DNA of 64,000 nucleotides from Eublepharis macularius (Eukaryota > Chordata > Lepidosauria > Squamata > Eublepharidae). This document shows, in pieces, positions 20,801 to 30,445 of this stretch. The translations under genes were made by a program, and so were the position numbers. Numbering within the stretch: the first letter of the stretch is position 1; the number at the start of each line of letters is the position of its first letter. The notes below the pieces were generated by a model. That model saw nothing but the letters and a program-made list of their open reading frames with translations, searched no databases and was not told the DNA's origin. The stretch is taken from the NCBI RefSeq assembly GCF_028583425.1, contig NC_072797.1:20370001-20434000 (forward strand). The letters run 5' to 3'.

Positions 20801-23777
20801 ACAACTCAAGGCAGCATACGTTAGGGGTTCCCAAATGGTTCCCTTCCAGCTGCTGACTGCACTCAGACTTGCTTGTGGGTGTTATGTGCCATCAAGTCAC
20901 TTCCACATTACGGTGACCCTATGAATGAATGACCTCCAAAAGTCCTATCAGTGGCAGTCTTGCTCAGGTCATGAAAAGCTGCAGTGTGTGTGTTATGTGC
21001 TGTCAGGTCACCTATGGTGACCCTGAGAATGAAAGACCTCCAAAACATCCTATCATTAACAAACTTGCTCAGAGCTTGCAAACTGGAGGACGTGGCTTCT
21101 TTTATCAAGTCCAGCCATCTCGTTTTGGGTCTTCCTCTTTTCCTGCTGCCTTCCACTTTTCCTAGCGTTATTGACTTTCCCAGAGAGGTTTGTCTTCTCA
21201 TGATGTGACCAAAGTACAATAGCCTCAGTTTCATCATTTCAGCTTCTAGAGAGAATTCAGGTTTGATTTGATCTAGAACCCACTTATTTGTCTTTTGGGC
21301 CATCCATGGTATCTGCAAAACTCTCCTCCAGCACCACATTTCAAAGAAATCAACTTACTTCCTGTCAGCTTTCTTCATTGTCCAGCTTTCACATCCATAC
21401 ATAGCAATGGGGACAGTTCATTCTTCAACAAAAATGTTTTTGCTGTAAATGAGCTCTAGAGATGATGGAGATTGTACTTGGTAGATTCATCACATTGGTT
21501 GAGTTTTGCAACTTGGTAAGTTCTCAAAGGAGGCAGCTCTGAGACTAGATCATTTTGATCTCTACAAAGTGGGTGCAGTCCATTAGCCGCTTGTCTTGCA
21601 TGCATTTCACAGAAATGAATGGGAAGTGCGAGGTCACAGATAAGCAGCTCATAATAATGTCAATATTGTACAAGTTCCTGGTAGATTGCATTCGGTGTGC
21701 AAAATCCTAACACTTCTCTGAGCAACATGTTTGTTTTTTGCAAATGTTGCATCCAGTTTGTATTTCTGAACTGGGCAGGAAGAACCTTGTTCAACAATAA
21801 TCATCTTATTGGCAATTTATATTCTCAGACAGGGCAACTCGTTTAGAAAGTAACCGTTGTCTTAAAAGAAATTGAAAGCTTAATTGTTGGGCAGTTCTAA
21901 CAGCCACTAGCAGGCCGTGAAATAGACCTGCCCACCCAACTCTGTTTTAATGGATCTGCATTTCTTCCTTGTTTCATTAATAGCATTGAAGAGCCCCGTG
22001 GCACAGAGTGGTAAGCTGCAGTACTGCAGCCCCAAGCTCTGCACACGAACTGAGTTTGATTCTGGCGGAAGCCGGGTTCAGGTAGCCGGCTCAAGGTTGA
22101 CTCAGCCTTCCATCCCTCTGAGGTTGGTAAAATGAGTACCCCGTTTCCTGGGGGTAAAGTGTAGATGACTGAGGAAGGCAATGGCAAACCACCCTATAAC
22201 AAAAAGTCTGCCAAGAAAACATCGTGATGCTACGTTCCCCCATGGGTCAGTAATGACTCGGTGCTTGCACAGGGGACTACCTTTACCTTTACCACATTAA
22301 TAGTATTTCAGTGAGAGTTAAGTTAGTCACATTAACGAGCTGCATTGTATCTTGTAACTATGAGCCTGTGCCTTTCTGGCTGTATTCCTTTTAATAATAG
22401 TAATAACAACAACAACTCCTCTTATATACCGCTCCTCTAGATAGATTAATGCCCCACCCAGAGTGGTGAACAAGTCAGTATTATTATTATCCTGTCAATA
22501 CAGCTAGGGAGCTGGAGCTGAGAGGAGTGGCTTGCCCAAGGCTGCCTGCTGAGCTCATGGCAGTAGGGGGATTCGAACCAGCAGAGTGCTGATTTGCAAC
22601 TGAACCACTTAACCGCTGGGCTACAGCAGCTTTTGAATCCTGGGTCCCTGGAAACGCATTAGAAATTCCTCAATGAGAAGATCAGCAATGGAACACGATT
22701 GGTTCTAAAAATGGCTTGTCATTGATCAACCCATGAGAAGTGTCATTACAGGAGAAATTTTGGGCTTATTTGAGAATTTGAGCTTGATTCATTAGGCGCT
22801 CTGCTCATCAGGCTAGGCTGCTGCATCACAGAATGCCCCAGAGTCATCTCCTGCAGCTTGTAGCCGGTCCACCGTCAATGATCTTTACTGTTCTTTAGCA
22901 GGTGTAAAAAATTCTCTACAGGTAGGCAGTGCTGAAAAATAAGATGTTTCTCTGTCCTGATTTCAGCAGTGCTAGTTGAGCTCCAATATTTAACAAAAAT
23001 CCAGTAGTTAGCCAAGTTTTGTGCAATAGAATGCCAAAGAGAAAACTATCCTCGAATCACGTTTTCAGGCAGGTTTTTCTTCTTTGTTTTTGCTCAGCAG
23101 AGTTCTTAATACATATCAAGGTTGCCATAGGCAGTGTAAAAATACTCCTGGTTCTTCAGAAGAGCATCTGCAGGTATAATTTTCCCGCACAGCAATGCTG
23201 TGATGCTCTTAAGAATTCAGTTTCATTAGCTGTCGGGGCAAAACCAGAACCAGATGTTAGATCTCTAAGCAAGAGATTGCATTTACATGTATAAACCACA
23301 TGCAGTCCAATCCAGAGCCCAGAATGCTATCCGTTGTATGCAGGTCCCTGCAGATATGGGCTGCCCGGTACACTTCAGATGAGAGTGGAACCCAACGTGT
23401 GCAAAAAAAACTGCTCACAGTGAGCATCCTTTCCGATTATATCATTCACTGATTTTGGGTAATGCTCTGCTTTAATTAGCTGTGACATTCCAATTTATGA
23501 AAGGATTTATTTTGAAACTACGGGGCCAATCCAAGCACTTCACTGAACAAACTTTATTAATTTTGTAATGTATTAATTAAAATATTTATACCGCACCTTT
23601 ATCTGAAGCCTTCCTCCAGCTTAATTTGGAGGATGGGTGGATCCACTCCAGTGTATCGTTTCGAAGATGCACTTTGAAATCAGATACATCTATGCAGTAA
23701 TCCTCTGTACATTTTTTTCACAGTATGCTCTCCTGGCGGTAATGGGTGCATATGTACTACTGAAAAGAGAATCATAA
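11826..23777 (+). CDS. SEC11C: SEC11C: signal peptidase complex catalytic subunit (six coding exons)
   Basis: Six exons join to a 177-residue open frame (11826-11867, 16383-16492, 18106-18255, 19870-19989, 20685-20742, 23724-23777), all with GT-AG borders and matching phases. The product belongs to peptidase family S26B and removes signal peptides at the ER membrane with SPCS1, SPCS2 and SPCS3. It reads [14 protein letters not shown], then a membrane anchor at about residues 18-38. Catalytic Ser53 lies in SGSMEP, His93 in IPIVHRV and Asp119 in EVDDRG; a short hydrophobic C-terminal tail (161-173) follows. Residues such as [27 protein letters not shown] and [18 protein letters not shown] fit SEC11C rather than its paralogue SEC11A. 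Human SEC11C has 192 residues, so this start gives a shorter N-terminus. A strong Kozak context (ACCATGG) supports the start. GRP follows downstream on the same strand, as in other amniotes. Confidence 0.95.
12545..12773 (-). repeat. Hammerhead-like repeat, subfamily A, complete palindromic copy with 13-bp target duplication
   Basis: Element about 12558-12760 in SEC11C intron 1. It starts at the fixed end AGGAGTTAGCCGTGTTAG, runs to the CTTCTTCAGATG centre, then back through an inverted copy to GGTGCTACTGGACTC. Flanks carry the direct repeat TTTCTGTACTCAA (12545-12557 and 12761-12773), far longer than a hAT or Harbinger duplication. On the minus strand the left arm holds the hammerhead-like core CTGAAGA, stem, GAAAGCTTATGCTA (about 12636-12672). 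Confidence 0.8.
12780..14505. other. SEC11C intron 1, no recognised feature
   Basis: No repeat boundary or RNA gene is recognised apart from a weak inverted duplication around 14265-14385, where TCAAGCCTCACAGTAATATA and its complement recur. The rest appears single-copy. Confidence 0.35.
14511..14710 (-). repeat. tRNA-derived SINE (type with CTCAGTGG box A)
   Basis: On the minus strand the element starts near GGGGCCATACTCAGTGGTA. It has a box-B-like GGTTCAATCTCCAGCACC and ends with CAGTATAAGACCGTTTCAC. The same family occurs at 26852, 33757, 36550 and 61972. It is a SINE, not a tRNA gene. Confidence 0.75.
14818..14996 (+). repeat. 5S-rRNA-derived SINE
   Basis: Contains GTAAGCTAAGCAGGGTCAG, the 5S rRNA internal promoter region. 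The SINE body follows (GCAGAGGAAGGCAATTGTAAA, CTTGAAAACCTGATGAGGG) and a Bov-B-like tail GCCATAAGTCAGTTGTGA. Mobilisation by Bov-B is inferred from the tail. Confidence 0.8.
15014..15480 (+). repeat. Second 5S-rRNA-derived SINE, interrupted by a LINE 3' end
   Basis: Head at 15040-15175 (GGAAGCTAAGCAAGGTCAG, GGGAGACCACCAAGGAAG, GGCAATGGCAAACCCCCTC). Tail at about 15430-15480 (TTAAGTTGGCTGTGACTTG). The 15176-15430 interruption begins TTGATTTATTTATTTTATT and TAGCTCGCTCTCCCCGCAAG, an inverted LINE/SINE 3' tail. Arranged head-to-tail with the previous copy. Confidence 0.7.
15490..16382. other. SEC11C intron 1, distal part, nothing recognised
   Basis: No RNA gene or clear repeat apart from a short (AC)n run at about 15480-15490. 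It leads into the exon 2 acceptor. Confidence 0.35.
16383..16492 (+). CDS. SEC11C: SEC11C coding exon 2
   Basis: Acceptor TTTCTTGCAG, donor AG/gtatgt. Encodes [14 protein letters not shown], the membrane anchor, and [10 protein letters not shown] up to the first two bases of the serine codon of SGSMEP. Phase 2 junction with exon 3, as in human SEC11 genes. Confidence 0.95.
17072..17190 (-). repeat. Hammerhead-like repeat, fixed-end arm
   Basis: GGGTAGCCGTGTTAGTTTG, AGAGTCCAGTAGCACCCAT and GAGCTTTTTATCTGAAGAAG show one arm of subfamily A/B in minus orientation. In SEC11C intron 2. Confidence 0.6.
17225..17910 (+). repeat. Possible L1 3' UTR remnant
   Basis: Long A/T-rich stretch with G-rich tracts (about 17385-17450) and a tail ending TATTTAAATTTTTAAAAAAT. 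The style is that of squamate L1 3' UTRs. No diagnostic coding segment is present, so the assignment is weak. Confidence 0.35.
18106..18255 (+). CDS. SEC11C: SEC11C coding exon 3 (catalytic Ser and His)
   Basis: Acceptor TTGTTACAG, donor GAAAA/gtaatg. Encodes [15 protein letters not shown] with the nucleophile serine, and [13 protein letters not shown] with the catalytic histidine. These are the two most conserved boxes of the family, and both are intact. Confidence 0.96.
18391..18757. mobile_element. Full-length palindromic MITE with 3-bp duplication
   Basis: Starts GAGCCAAGCTACAAGAGACG and ends with the inverse, CTCTTGTAGCTTGGCTC. Nearly the whole element folds back: the arms carry ACATGTGAAGGGAGT/ACTCCCTTCACATG and GAGATCTCTGCTC/GAGCAGAGATCTC. 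Flanked by TGA on both sides (18388-18390 and 18758-18760). A 3-bp duplication fits a PIF/Harbinger-like transposase, though TGA is not the usual TWA target. Lies in SEC11C intron 3. Confidence 0.75.
18780..19869. other. SEC11C intron 3, remainder, nothing recognised
   Basis: No repeat or RNA gene recognised. Open frames here have no support. Confidence 0.35.
19870..19989 (+). CDS. SEC11C: SEC11C coding exon 4 (catalytic Asp)
   Basis: Acceptor GGCTTGCAG, donor CGAGG/gtaaga. Encodes [20 protein letters not shown], containing the GDNN box and the catalytic aspartate of VDDRG, then [20 protein letters not shown]. Confidence 0.96.
20685..20742 (+). CDS. SEC11C: SEC11C coding exon 5
   Basis: Acceptor CTGTCAATCAG, donor TTCAAG/gtaagg. 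Encodes [20 protein letters not shown] Bov-B LINE fragment begins only about 140 bp beyond the donor. Confidence 0.95.
20884..21430 (-). mobile_element. Bov-B (RTE-clade) LINE fragment, ORF C-terminus and 3' region
   Basis: The minus-strand translation includes [27 protein letters not shown] and a typical C-terminal [12 protein letters not shown] segment. These match the end of Bov-B ORF2 (GHIMRR and GRxRxRWLD motifs). The upstream reverse transcriptase is absent, so this is a 5'-truncated copy. Bov-B is abundant in squamates and known for horizontal spread. It lies in SEC11C intron 5. Confidence 0.88.
21988..22293 (+). repeat. tRNA-derived squamate SINE with Bov-B-like tail
   Basis: 5' tRNA-like head with box A (GTGGCACAGAGTGGTAAGC) and box B (GAGTTTGATTCTGGCGG). 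Body AGGAAGGCAATGGCAAACCA; 3' tail GACTACCTTTACCTTTACC. Target duplication CATTAATAGYATT at 21975-21987 and 22295-22307, one mismatch. Matches what I know of Sauria/Squam-type SINEs mobilised by Bov-B. In SEC11C intron 5. Confidence 0.85.
22393..22632 (-). repeat. tRNA-derived SINE, minus strand
   Basis: On the minus strand it starts GCTGCTGTAGCCCAGCGG with box B GGTTCGAATCCCCCTACTG. The tail corresponds to TCTTATATACCGCTCCTC and an (AAC/AAT)n run. Related to the copy at 50515-50708. Confidence 0.75.
22640..23720. other. SEC11C intron 5, distal part, nothing recognised
   Basis: No clear repeat or RNA gene. A TTAATTAAAATATTTATACCG motif at 23570-23590 resembles the inverted tail of a LINE 3' end. 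Confidence 0.35.
23724..23777 (+). CDS. SEC11C: SEC11C coding exon 6 and stop
   Basis: Acceptor ATTTTTTTCACAG. Encodes [17 protein letters not shown] then TAA at 23775-23777. The C-terminal hydrophobic stretch matches the short membrane-associated tail of mammalian SEC11C. Confidence 0.95.
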   Translation, partial: YALLAVMGAYVLLKRES

Positions 23778-24400
23778 AAGAAGATGGAATTGCCTTGCAC
23801 GACTCTGAACATAAACCTACAAAGATATACTAATATATTTGAGATGTCTCAGTGTCTTTATATAACTCTTTGTGGTGTGCAAAATGATATTGTCTTGTCC
23901 AAATGAATTGTCCTGTTCATGCCACAATCCTAAAAAAAACAAAAACAACCTTCTGTGGGTTAGTCGAATTGATTTCATTGAGATGTGGCTGCAACTTTTA
24001 TAGATTACAGTGACATTATGTTTCTTTAACCATGTTGTTTCAGTTTCTTAATGTTTTGCTGTTAATCCAGAGCAATGCAAAATTTGGCGCGGGGAGCGGG
24101 GAGATGTGTGAAATATGATCATTTTGGTCTTTGTTGGAAGGGTTGGTTTAAAATTGCTGCGTTTGGAATATGAAGCAGATCTTCAATGTATGGGCATGAT
24201 TAACATAGAGATCTAAAACACATAGAGATCTAAAACACAAGATGATCAAAGGGACCCGTTCGCTCAGCTGTTCTTTCTCTTCCACCCACCCCCGTGCCCC
24301 TCTCCAATCAAGGTGACCCATGCTTTCGTGAGCCGCACTCTTTTGAATGAGTCCATTCATGTCCCATTATGATTCTGGGCTTTTTGTAAATAGGTTTGCT
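23778..24400 (+). other. SEC11C: SEC11C 3' UTR and downstream DNA
   Basis: Transcribed 3' UTR must begin at 23778. I saw no canonical AATAAA close to the stop; non-canonical candidates are CATAAA near 23810 and AATATA near 23831. The first AATAAA I noticed is at 26656-26661, which would make a very long UTR across a hAT element. The true poly(A) site is unresolved. Confidence 0.45.
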
Positions 24401-25543
24401 CAGGGCTTTTTTTCTGGGGAAAACAGCTGTGGGAACTCTCACCCAGGGCAACTCCTGGGAGGAGGTGGTGTGCCTCTTAATACATGTATGCGCGCACAGC
24501 ATGCATGCACTCCTGGGACTGCATGATGTCACTTCCAGGAAGTGACGTCATCATGCAGGCATGGCCGCCCCGGGAGTGCTCCTGTGCTCCATGGGGGATC
24601 CGATTCGGCCCAGAACAAGCTGCTGCATCACGGGGGGAGCACTCCCCCGCCTGGAAGTGGCCGCATCTGGGCCATTTCGGGCCCAAATTGGGCTAAAACG
24701 GGCCAGAAATGGCCCGGATTGGCCTGGAACGGGCTGCTGCCACATGGAGACCATTCCCTGCCGGGCAGTGGCCAAATCCTGGCCATTTTGGGGCCTGATC
24801 CTGGCCATATTGGGCCTGAAATAGGCCAAAAATGGCCAGGATTGGGCAGCTACTGGGGGAGGTAGTGTTCCCCCACCCGACACAGGCCCAATCCCGGCCG
24901 TTTGGAGCCCGATCTTAGCCATTTTGGTCCCAAATGGGGCCAAAATTGGCCAAAGGGGCTCTAAGTAGCCAAAACTGGGCCACTGCCCTCAGCAGAGACC
25001 TGATCTTGGCTGGTTCGGGCCTGGTCCTGGCTATTTCAGGCCAAATCTTGGCCATTTTGGGCCCAAAATTGGGCCCAAAATGGCCAAAAGGGGCCCAAAA
25101 TGACCAGGATCGGGCTGTTGCTGGGTGGGTGAGTGTTCCCCCGCTAGGCAGGGACCCAATGCTGGCCCTTTCGGGCCTGATCCTGGCCATTTGGGGCCTG
25201 AATTGGGCCAGGATCGGGCCCGAATCAGGCCACTGCCGAGTGGCGGTGGGTTCCCCCACCCAGCAGCGACCCGATCCTGGCCATTTTGGGCCCTAAATGG
25301 GCCCCAAATGGCCAGAACAGCCCTGAAATGGCCTGGATTGGGGGCCAAACCAGCCTGGAACGGGCCACTGCCGAGTGGGGAAACCCTCCCCCTCCTGACA
25401 CCAGCCCGATCCTGGCTGTTTTGGCCCTGATCCAGGCCTTTTGGGACCCGAAATGGGCCCAAAATGGCCGAAATGGCCTGGAACGGGCCACAGCCAGGCA
25501 AGGGAACACTGTTTCGGGTCGTTCCGGCTCAAAAAAACCCATG
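24401..25543. mobile_element. GC-rich hAT-type element filled with GGGCCAAAATGGCC repeats
   Basis: Left end CAGGGCTTTTTTTCTGGGG (same TIR as the element at 35147). Right end CTCAAAAAAACCCATG. Flanking near-duplication GGTTTGCT (24393-24400) and GGTTTTCT (25544-25551). From about 24650 the interior is a degenerate array of self-complementary units around GGGCCAAAATGGCC and GGATCGGGCC. These leave long open frames on every strand, none protein-like. A perfect CRE palindrome TGACGTCA occurs at 24543-24550. Confidence 0.65.
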
Positions 25544-25551
25544 GGTTTTCT

Positions 25552-26850
25552 ATGTGTAAGTTGCAAAGTGAACTGTTTTACAAGAGTAGCGTTATCAGCG
25601 CAGGCTTTCTTAAGCAAGACCGTGTGAAGATCTTGGCCCACTTTCCAAGATGTGATCCTTGTGTTAAGTTCCTTGAGTGAAATTGAACAATTCCTTCATT
25701 AGAGGTGGTAACCCATTCTCTCAACTGAGCCCATGGCCCAGCGTGGTGGAGTGCTCTTATCACTGGCTAGCTTATTTGTATGTATCGTCTTGTCAAACAG
25801 TCAAGAATGGCTCTTGATAAAAACGGTCATCCTATGTATCCATCCAGAATCACTTCCCTATTTCTGTACACACCTTATGTGAATGAGTTAATGAGTGCCT
25901 CTAATACTGTACTGTCTGTGAGCTCTGGAAACGGTTCACCTACATCGACTGAGAAGTTGGAGCTGCTTCCATGGTTACGATTTATGTTGGCTGAGGTTAT
26001 TCTCAGGAGTAAAATACTGTTCTTTAACGGCCCGTTCACAAACCCAGAAATAGTCGTTCGAAGTTATTGGTGGATTCTGTGGCGAGATGCTTGCTTCACA
26101 AGCAGGCACACGTATATAAGTCTCCCCAGATGTTGTATTTCATTTTGAGGAGTGCCCTTGGGGAGCAATCCTGTTCAGTAAAAATCCTAGTATACAAAGG
26201 GACCCCAGGGGATGTGCAGAATGGGATTGCTGCAAGCTGTTGGCAAAAATGGAAGTGCAAGGAGCTGTCCTGGAAAGAGGAGCAGCTCCAGACCCCTGCC
26301 CCCTTTGCGCATGTTTATGCTGCAAGCATAAACCAATTTTAACTGCTGCAGCTTGTTCCAAGCGTCCCTAAGGAATATAATTTTGTAACCGTGCTGGGCA
26401 TTTTCTGCTAAAATCATTTCTCACATTTAGAGTCTGCCTTCAAGGCCCACCCTTGGCTTTTAGCAACCCTTTCGTGGCCTTAGAGATGTCACTTTTAACA
26501 ATGTGGATTTTTTTTTCTCTTCAGGAATATGGTTGCCTTTTTGCAAAGCCATGGTTGTAAACGTGTCATTTCCATGAATCCATCTGCCTTTACAGACCAA
26601 GAGATTGCTGTATCAACATTCACTAGGTTTCTTAGAGGACCTGTAAGACATGTTCAATAAAAAAACAAAATTCTGTTGGATCTTACAGTTATTTTGATTA
26701 ATAAATACAGTATCCCAGGAATATCTCCTTCCTTGTCTTATCATTCTATGCAACAATATCATCATTAAAAGACTGTCTTGTTTTATGACTCGCTCTTTCT
26801 TTCTCCCCCACCCCCATGCAGTTAATTGTACTTGTTAATTGCAATCATTG
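25552..26850. other. Intergenic, nothing firmly recognised
   Basis: Contains a splice-acceptor-like tract (TTTTTTTTCTCTTCAG near 26525) followed by a short frame that closes quickly, and an AATAAA at 26656. No known protein is recognised. Confidence 0.35.
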
Positions 26851-26851
26851 A

Positions 26852-26998
26852 AGGTACGAAACTACCTTATACCTAACCAGACCTTTGGTCCGTCAAGGTC
26901 TATATTATCTCCAATACAGCTCTGCAGGGTCTCAATTGGAGGTCTTTTGCATCACCTGATCCGTTTTATGGGAGATGCCGGGGATTGTACCTACCGAT
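26852..26998 (-). repeat. tRNA-derived SINE, truncated
   Basis: Begins with the family tail (ACGAAACTACCTTATACC, inverted). Runs through CTGCAGGGTCTCAATTGG to GATGCCGGGGATTGTACC, where box B would follow. Same family as 14511, 36550 and 61972. Confidence 0.65.
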
Positions 26999-27497
26999 TC
27001 CATCCAGTTAGGTTGGATCTAAAGTAGATACTTCCTCAGGTATAAGAGTCACCATCCACGGAGCGCAGTTTTCTTGCTTCCCCAACATTCTGTTCCTTGG
27101 GATCCCCAGCAACAGGATTCTGGAGGGGCATTGTGGGCTACTGCAGGAAAGGAAAGGGCAGGAAAATTATGCTCTTAGTGGATCCAAATCGTGCGGTACG
27201 TGCACCCCCCCCCCCCAATCCTCTGCACAGAGGAGGGTTGCAGACGGGGATTTGCTGTTTGTGATGGGGGGACTGGATTCTCCTGGGCTTTTTGAGCTGT
27301 GCTACTGTCTGGGGCAGGGCAAGGTTGTACTTTGACCCTCTTGCATTTGTGGGGGTTATTTCCATCCATCAAGGAACTGAGGAAATCTATCTCTACCTAA
27401 CCTTATTATCTGTAGTATTGAACATGGAAGGAAAAAAGGCTGTTTTCATGATGTAAAATGGGGGAAATACTCTTTAAGTGCCCATTGCAGGTCTCAT

Positions 27498-27965
27498 GTT
27501 CATAGAATCATAGGGTTGGAAGGGACCTCCAGGGTCATCTAGTCCCACCCCCTGCACAATGCAGGAAATTCATAATTACCTCCCCTCCCCGCACACCCCC
27601 AGTGAACCCTGCTCCATGCCCAGAAGATGGCAAAACACCGTCAGGATCCCTAGCCAAACCGGCCTGGGGAAAATGCTACCTGACCCCTAGGTGGCGATTG
27701 GCCTCACCCTGGGCATGTAAGAAGGGGCCACAAGAACTAAGCACTGATGTAACCCCTCCTGCCCTCCCTCTCATGATCTGCCCAGGTTCACAGAATCAGC
27801 TTTGCTGTCAGATGGCCATCTAGCCTCTGCTTAAAAACCTCCAAAGGAGAGCCCACCTCCTGAGAAAGCCTGTTCCACTGAGGGACTGCTGTGTCAGGAA
27901 GTTCTTTTTACTGTTTAGCTGAAAACTTGATTTAATTTCAACCCGTTGGTTCGACCAGAACCAAG
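27498..27965 (-). mobile_element. CR1 LINE 3' end, minus strand
   Basis: Starts TCATAGAATCATAGGGTTGG, the inverse of the CR1 tail (ATTCTATGATTC). Then GACCTCCAGGGTCATCTAG, CCTGCACAATGCAGGAAATT, CCATCTAGCCTCTGCTTAAA and GTCAGGAAGTTCTTTTTACT, all typical of sauropsid CR1 3' sequences. 5'-truncated. Confidence 0.85.
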
Positions 27966-27999
27966 GGGTTGTTATGTGTGATGTCGATGTAGAACGTAA

Positions 28000-29255
28000 G
28001 CCTACGCATACATAAACACAAAGATAATGGCCTGAGTGCATGTGCCATTCTTTTAGAAGTCCAGGCTCTTATTTCTTAGATTTGTAAACCCCTCTCCCCA
28101 AGAAGCTCAAGATGGCATATGTGATCTCCCTTCCCCTTTTAAATCATCATTACCATGTGTAGGTAGCTAGGCTGTGCAAGAATCACTGACCCAAAGTCAA
28201 CCAGCAAACCTGACTGCACAATCAGAGGCTCAGTTTGTGGCAAAATATTTCCCCATCCCTTTCTTCCTTTCCCCCCAAGCTGTTGTCTGGAAACCTTGGG
28301 GACTTAACAGGCATCGACAATCACTGGGAGTAGATAACCATATTTCTGTTTCTTCTGCCCAAATGTTGAAACATAAATCAAGATCTATATTCGTCCTTAT
28401 CCTTTTCTTGCTATTTTAGAAAAAAAAAAGCTATTGCAATTCTGTATGTATCGATTGGCAGGGACTCCAGGATATTTTTAATTGAACAAACCGAAAGTGC
28501 TTTGTTTTCCCAAAGGCTTTTCCGAAATAGTTCGGGGAAAGGGCCCTTCAGTAAATCAACAGCCTTGTCAATCCCAGCAGAATGGCAACAACATTTGGTT
28601 TGGGTTCAGGCTTCAGGGCAGATGCATCGGGTTCTTTGACACCGTGACCCAGCTAGCAAGGTAATAACCAACACTGACTGCTGCAGGCAGTTGGGTGAGT
28701 TGTGAAATAAAAAGCTTCCTTCTCTGATGCTTTCTCCCAACCCTTCCATTTTTTTCTGTGCAGTTGGAAAGGGCTAATAGGGCTAATTTCAAATTGACAG
28801 CACAAGTACCTGCTCCAGGCTTCAGGGGTTCTTCAGCAAGGGACCAGAAGCACTGCCCCAACCTGAAAAAGATAAGAGCGTGCAAGCCAAGAATTCTTTC
28901 ATTGCCTCTAATCTTTGGGACCCACTGAAAGTGACAGTAGTGATGCTTTGGAGGGAGGGGGGCATGGCTTTGTTGTTTCCTCTTCAAATGTTTCCCTAGC
29001 CCCCCCCCTCTTGAATTGATCCAGGATGGGTCAGTCTGAAAAACAGAACAGTCCAGAGTTCAGGACCACCTTAGACACAAAACACAAATAGCTCTTATTG
29101 GGCTTCCTTTTAATGTTTAATTACAGCTAAACATGGAACCCATTCAAATCAGGGTTGGAAATGGAGTTGAGTAACCCTTTTGCCCCTGCATCCTTTGGCT
29201 GCTTGAAAATGGGCATCTTGAGTTGTCACAGGCCTTTTAAAGGAAAATAGATGGC
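28000..29255. other. Intergenic, nothing recognised
   Basis: No gene or complete repeat recognised. Homopolymer runs only (CCCCCCCC near 29001). Confidence 0.35.
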
Positions 29256-29258
29256 TAC

Positions 29259-30293
29259 TAGAGGTGAGCACAGACCGAAAAACGGACCAAAATGTGACAT
29301 GGACTGGCCTAGTTTGGCATTCACGAACCGGCGGGTCGTGGGACACATGTTTTTCACAGATGCGACAACTTTTGGGCTGGTCCGTTGGTCCATGTAACCA
29401 AACATCCCAGGGCCAAGCAATCAATTCCATAGGCAACGTAGGGGAGTCACCTGCAGAGCTTCTGCTGCCTTTGGAACACACCAATCTTAGCCCTGAAAAC
29501 CTTGATAGGCAGGTCTGGCTACTCACCAGAATGCTCCCATTATTCTCTGTGAGAGCAAGCGGTATATAAAACATCCAGCACTGAGACGTAGTTTCACTTT
29601 CCAGTGGTTACTGAGGGAGGAACTGCTTATTGCAGGAAGGGTTTTTTTGGATTGAGCAAGAGGGAGACTTGGGGCTTGTGCTGCAGCAAGGCTCTGGGTG
29701 GGAGCAAGCTTATTGGGTTCCCTCAGCTGAGGGCTCACTCTTCTGTTTAAAATTTTTTAATTTCAATTCTTATTTGTTTGTGGGGTGGTGGGCTAGCCTA
29801 GGGCTCTGCCCCAATTCAGTCTCAGAGCTGCCGTCAGGCTTGGCTCTGAGTGCAAGCTTATTGGTCTCCTTGAGGGCTCACTCTTCTGTTTCATTTTTTC
29901 CCTTTAAATTCTTATTTGATTGTGGGGTGTTGGGCTAGCCTAGGGCTCTGCCAATTGCTGCAAGCCACTGCAAGACAATTGGCGCTTGTGACTCCTATCT
30001 ACTGGAAGTTTCATGGGGGCAGCTTCTTTGGGGGTCTGTAACTTGGACCTCCAAAATGCAGTCTTGGCCAAACTTGGAGGGTGGCTGGAGGAGAGCCTGC
30101 TGAAGACTTGCTGTGAGTTTGGCATCTCTGAGTGAGAAGGGGCGGTCCTAGGGTCCCCAGAAGTGACAGACCGTGGGCCAACAAACTGGTCTGTGAACTG
30201 GGGTGGGTCTGTGAAAAGTTTGTGGTCCATGGTCCATGAAACGGACCACAGTCCGACAGTCTGTGTTTTTTCCCCAGTCCATGCTTGCCTCTA
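29259..30293. mobile_element. hAT-like MITE, long diverged member of the GGGCACGAAC group
   Basis: Left end TAGAGGTGAGCACAGACCG; right end reads on the reverse strand TAGAGGCAAGCATGGACTGG. Sub-terminal GACCAAAATGTGACATGG and GGTCCATGAAACGGACC parallel the members at 37166 and 40733. The interior holds a tandem duplication of about 155 bp (GAGGGCTCACTCTTCTGTTT recurs near 29725 and 29873). No matching 8-bp duplication remains. Confidence 0.6.
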
Positions 30294-30445
30294 AGGTCAG
30301 TAACTGGTGCAAAGTAGCAGTTTTGATTAACTGAACCATAAAGGGATAGAAAAGCTAAACACTCTAACTTCTTCAGGCAGACCTGATCAGAATTGGGACC
30401 CTGAAAAGCTGTAGTTTTTCTTTAAAAGACAGCAGGATAACTTTA

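Noticed and set aside
20908-21339. Host gene on the minus strand in SEC11C intron 5
   Set aside because: The peptide matches the C-terminus of Bov-B ORF2 ([17 protein letters not shown]), so it is a LINE remnant.
24551-25501. Overlapping open frames of 80-156 residues on both strands
   Set aside because: They arise from GC-rich, self-complementary tandem units inside a transposon-like element; peptides are low-complexity and unlike any protein family.
26500-26650. Extra SEC11C or other gene exon after a strong-looking acceptor
   Set aside because: The frame closes quickly, no known peptide is encoded, and SEC11C already ends with its conserved C-terminus at 23777.
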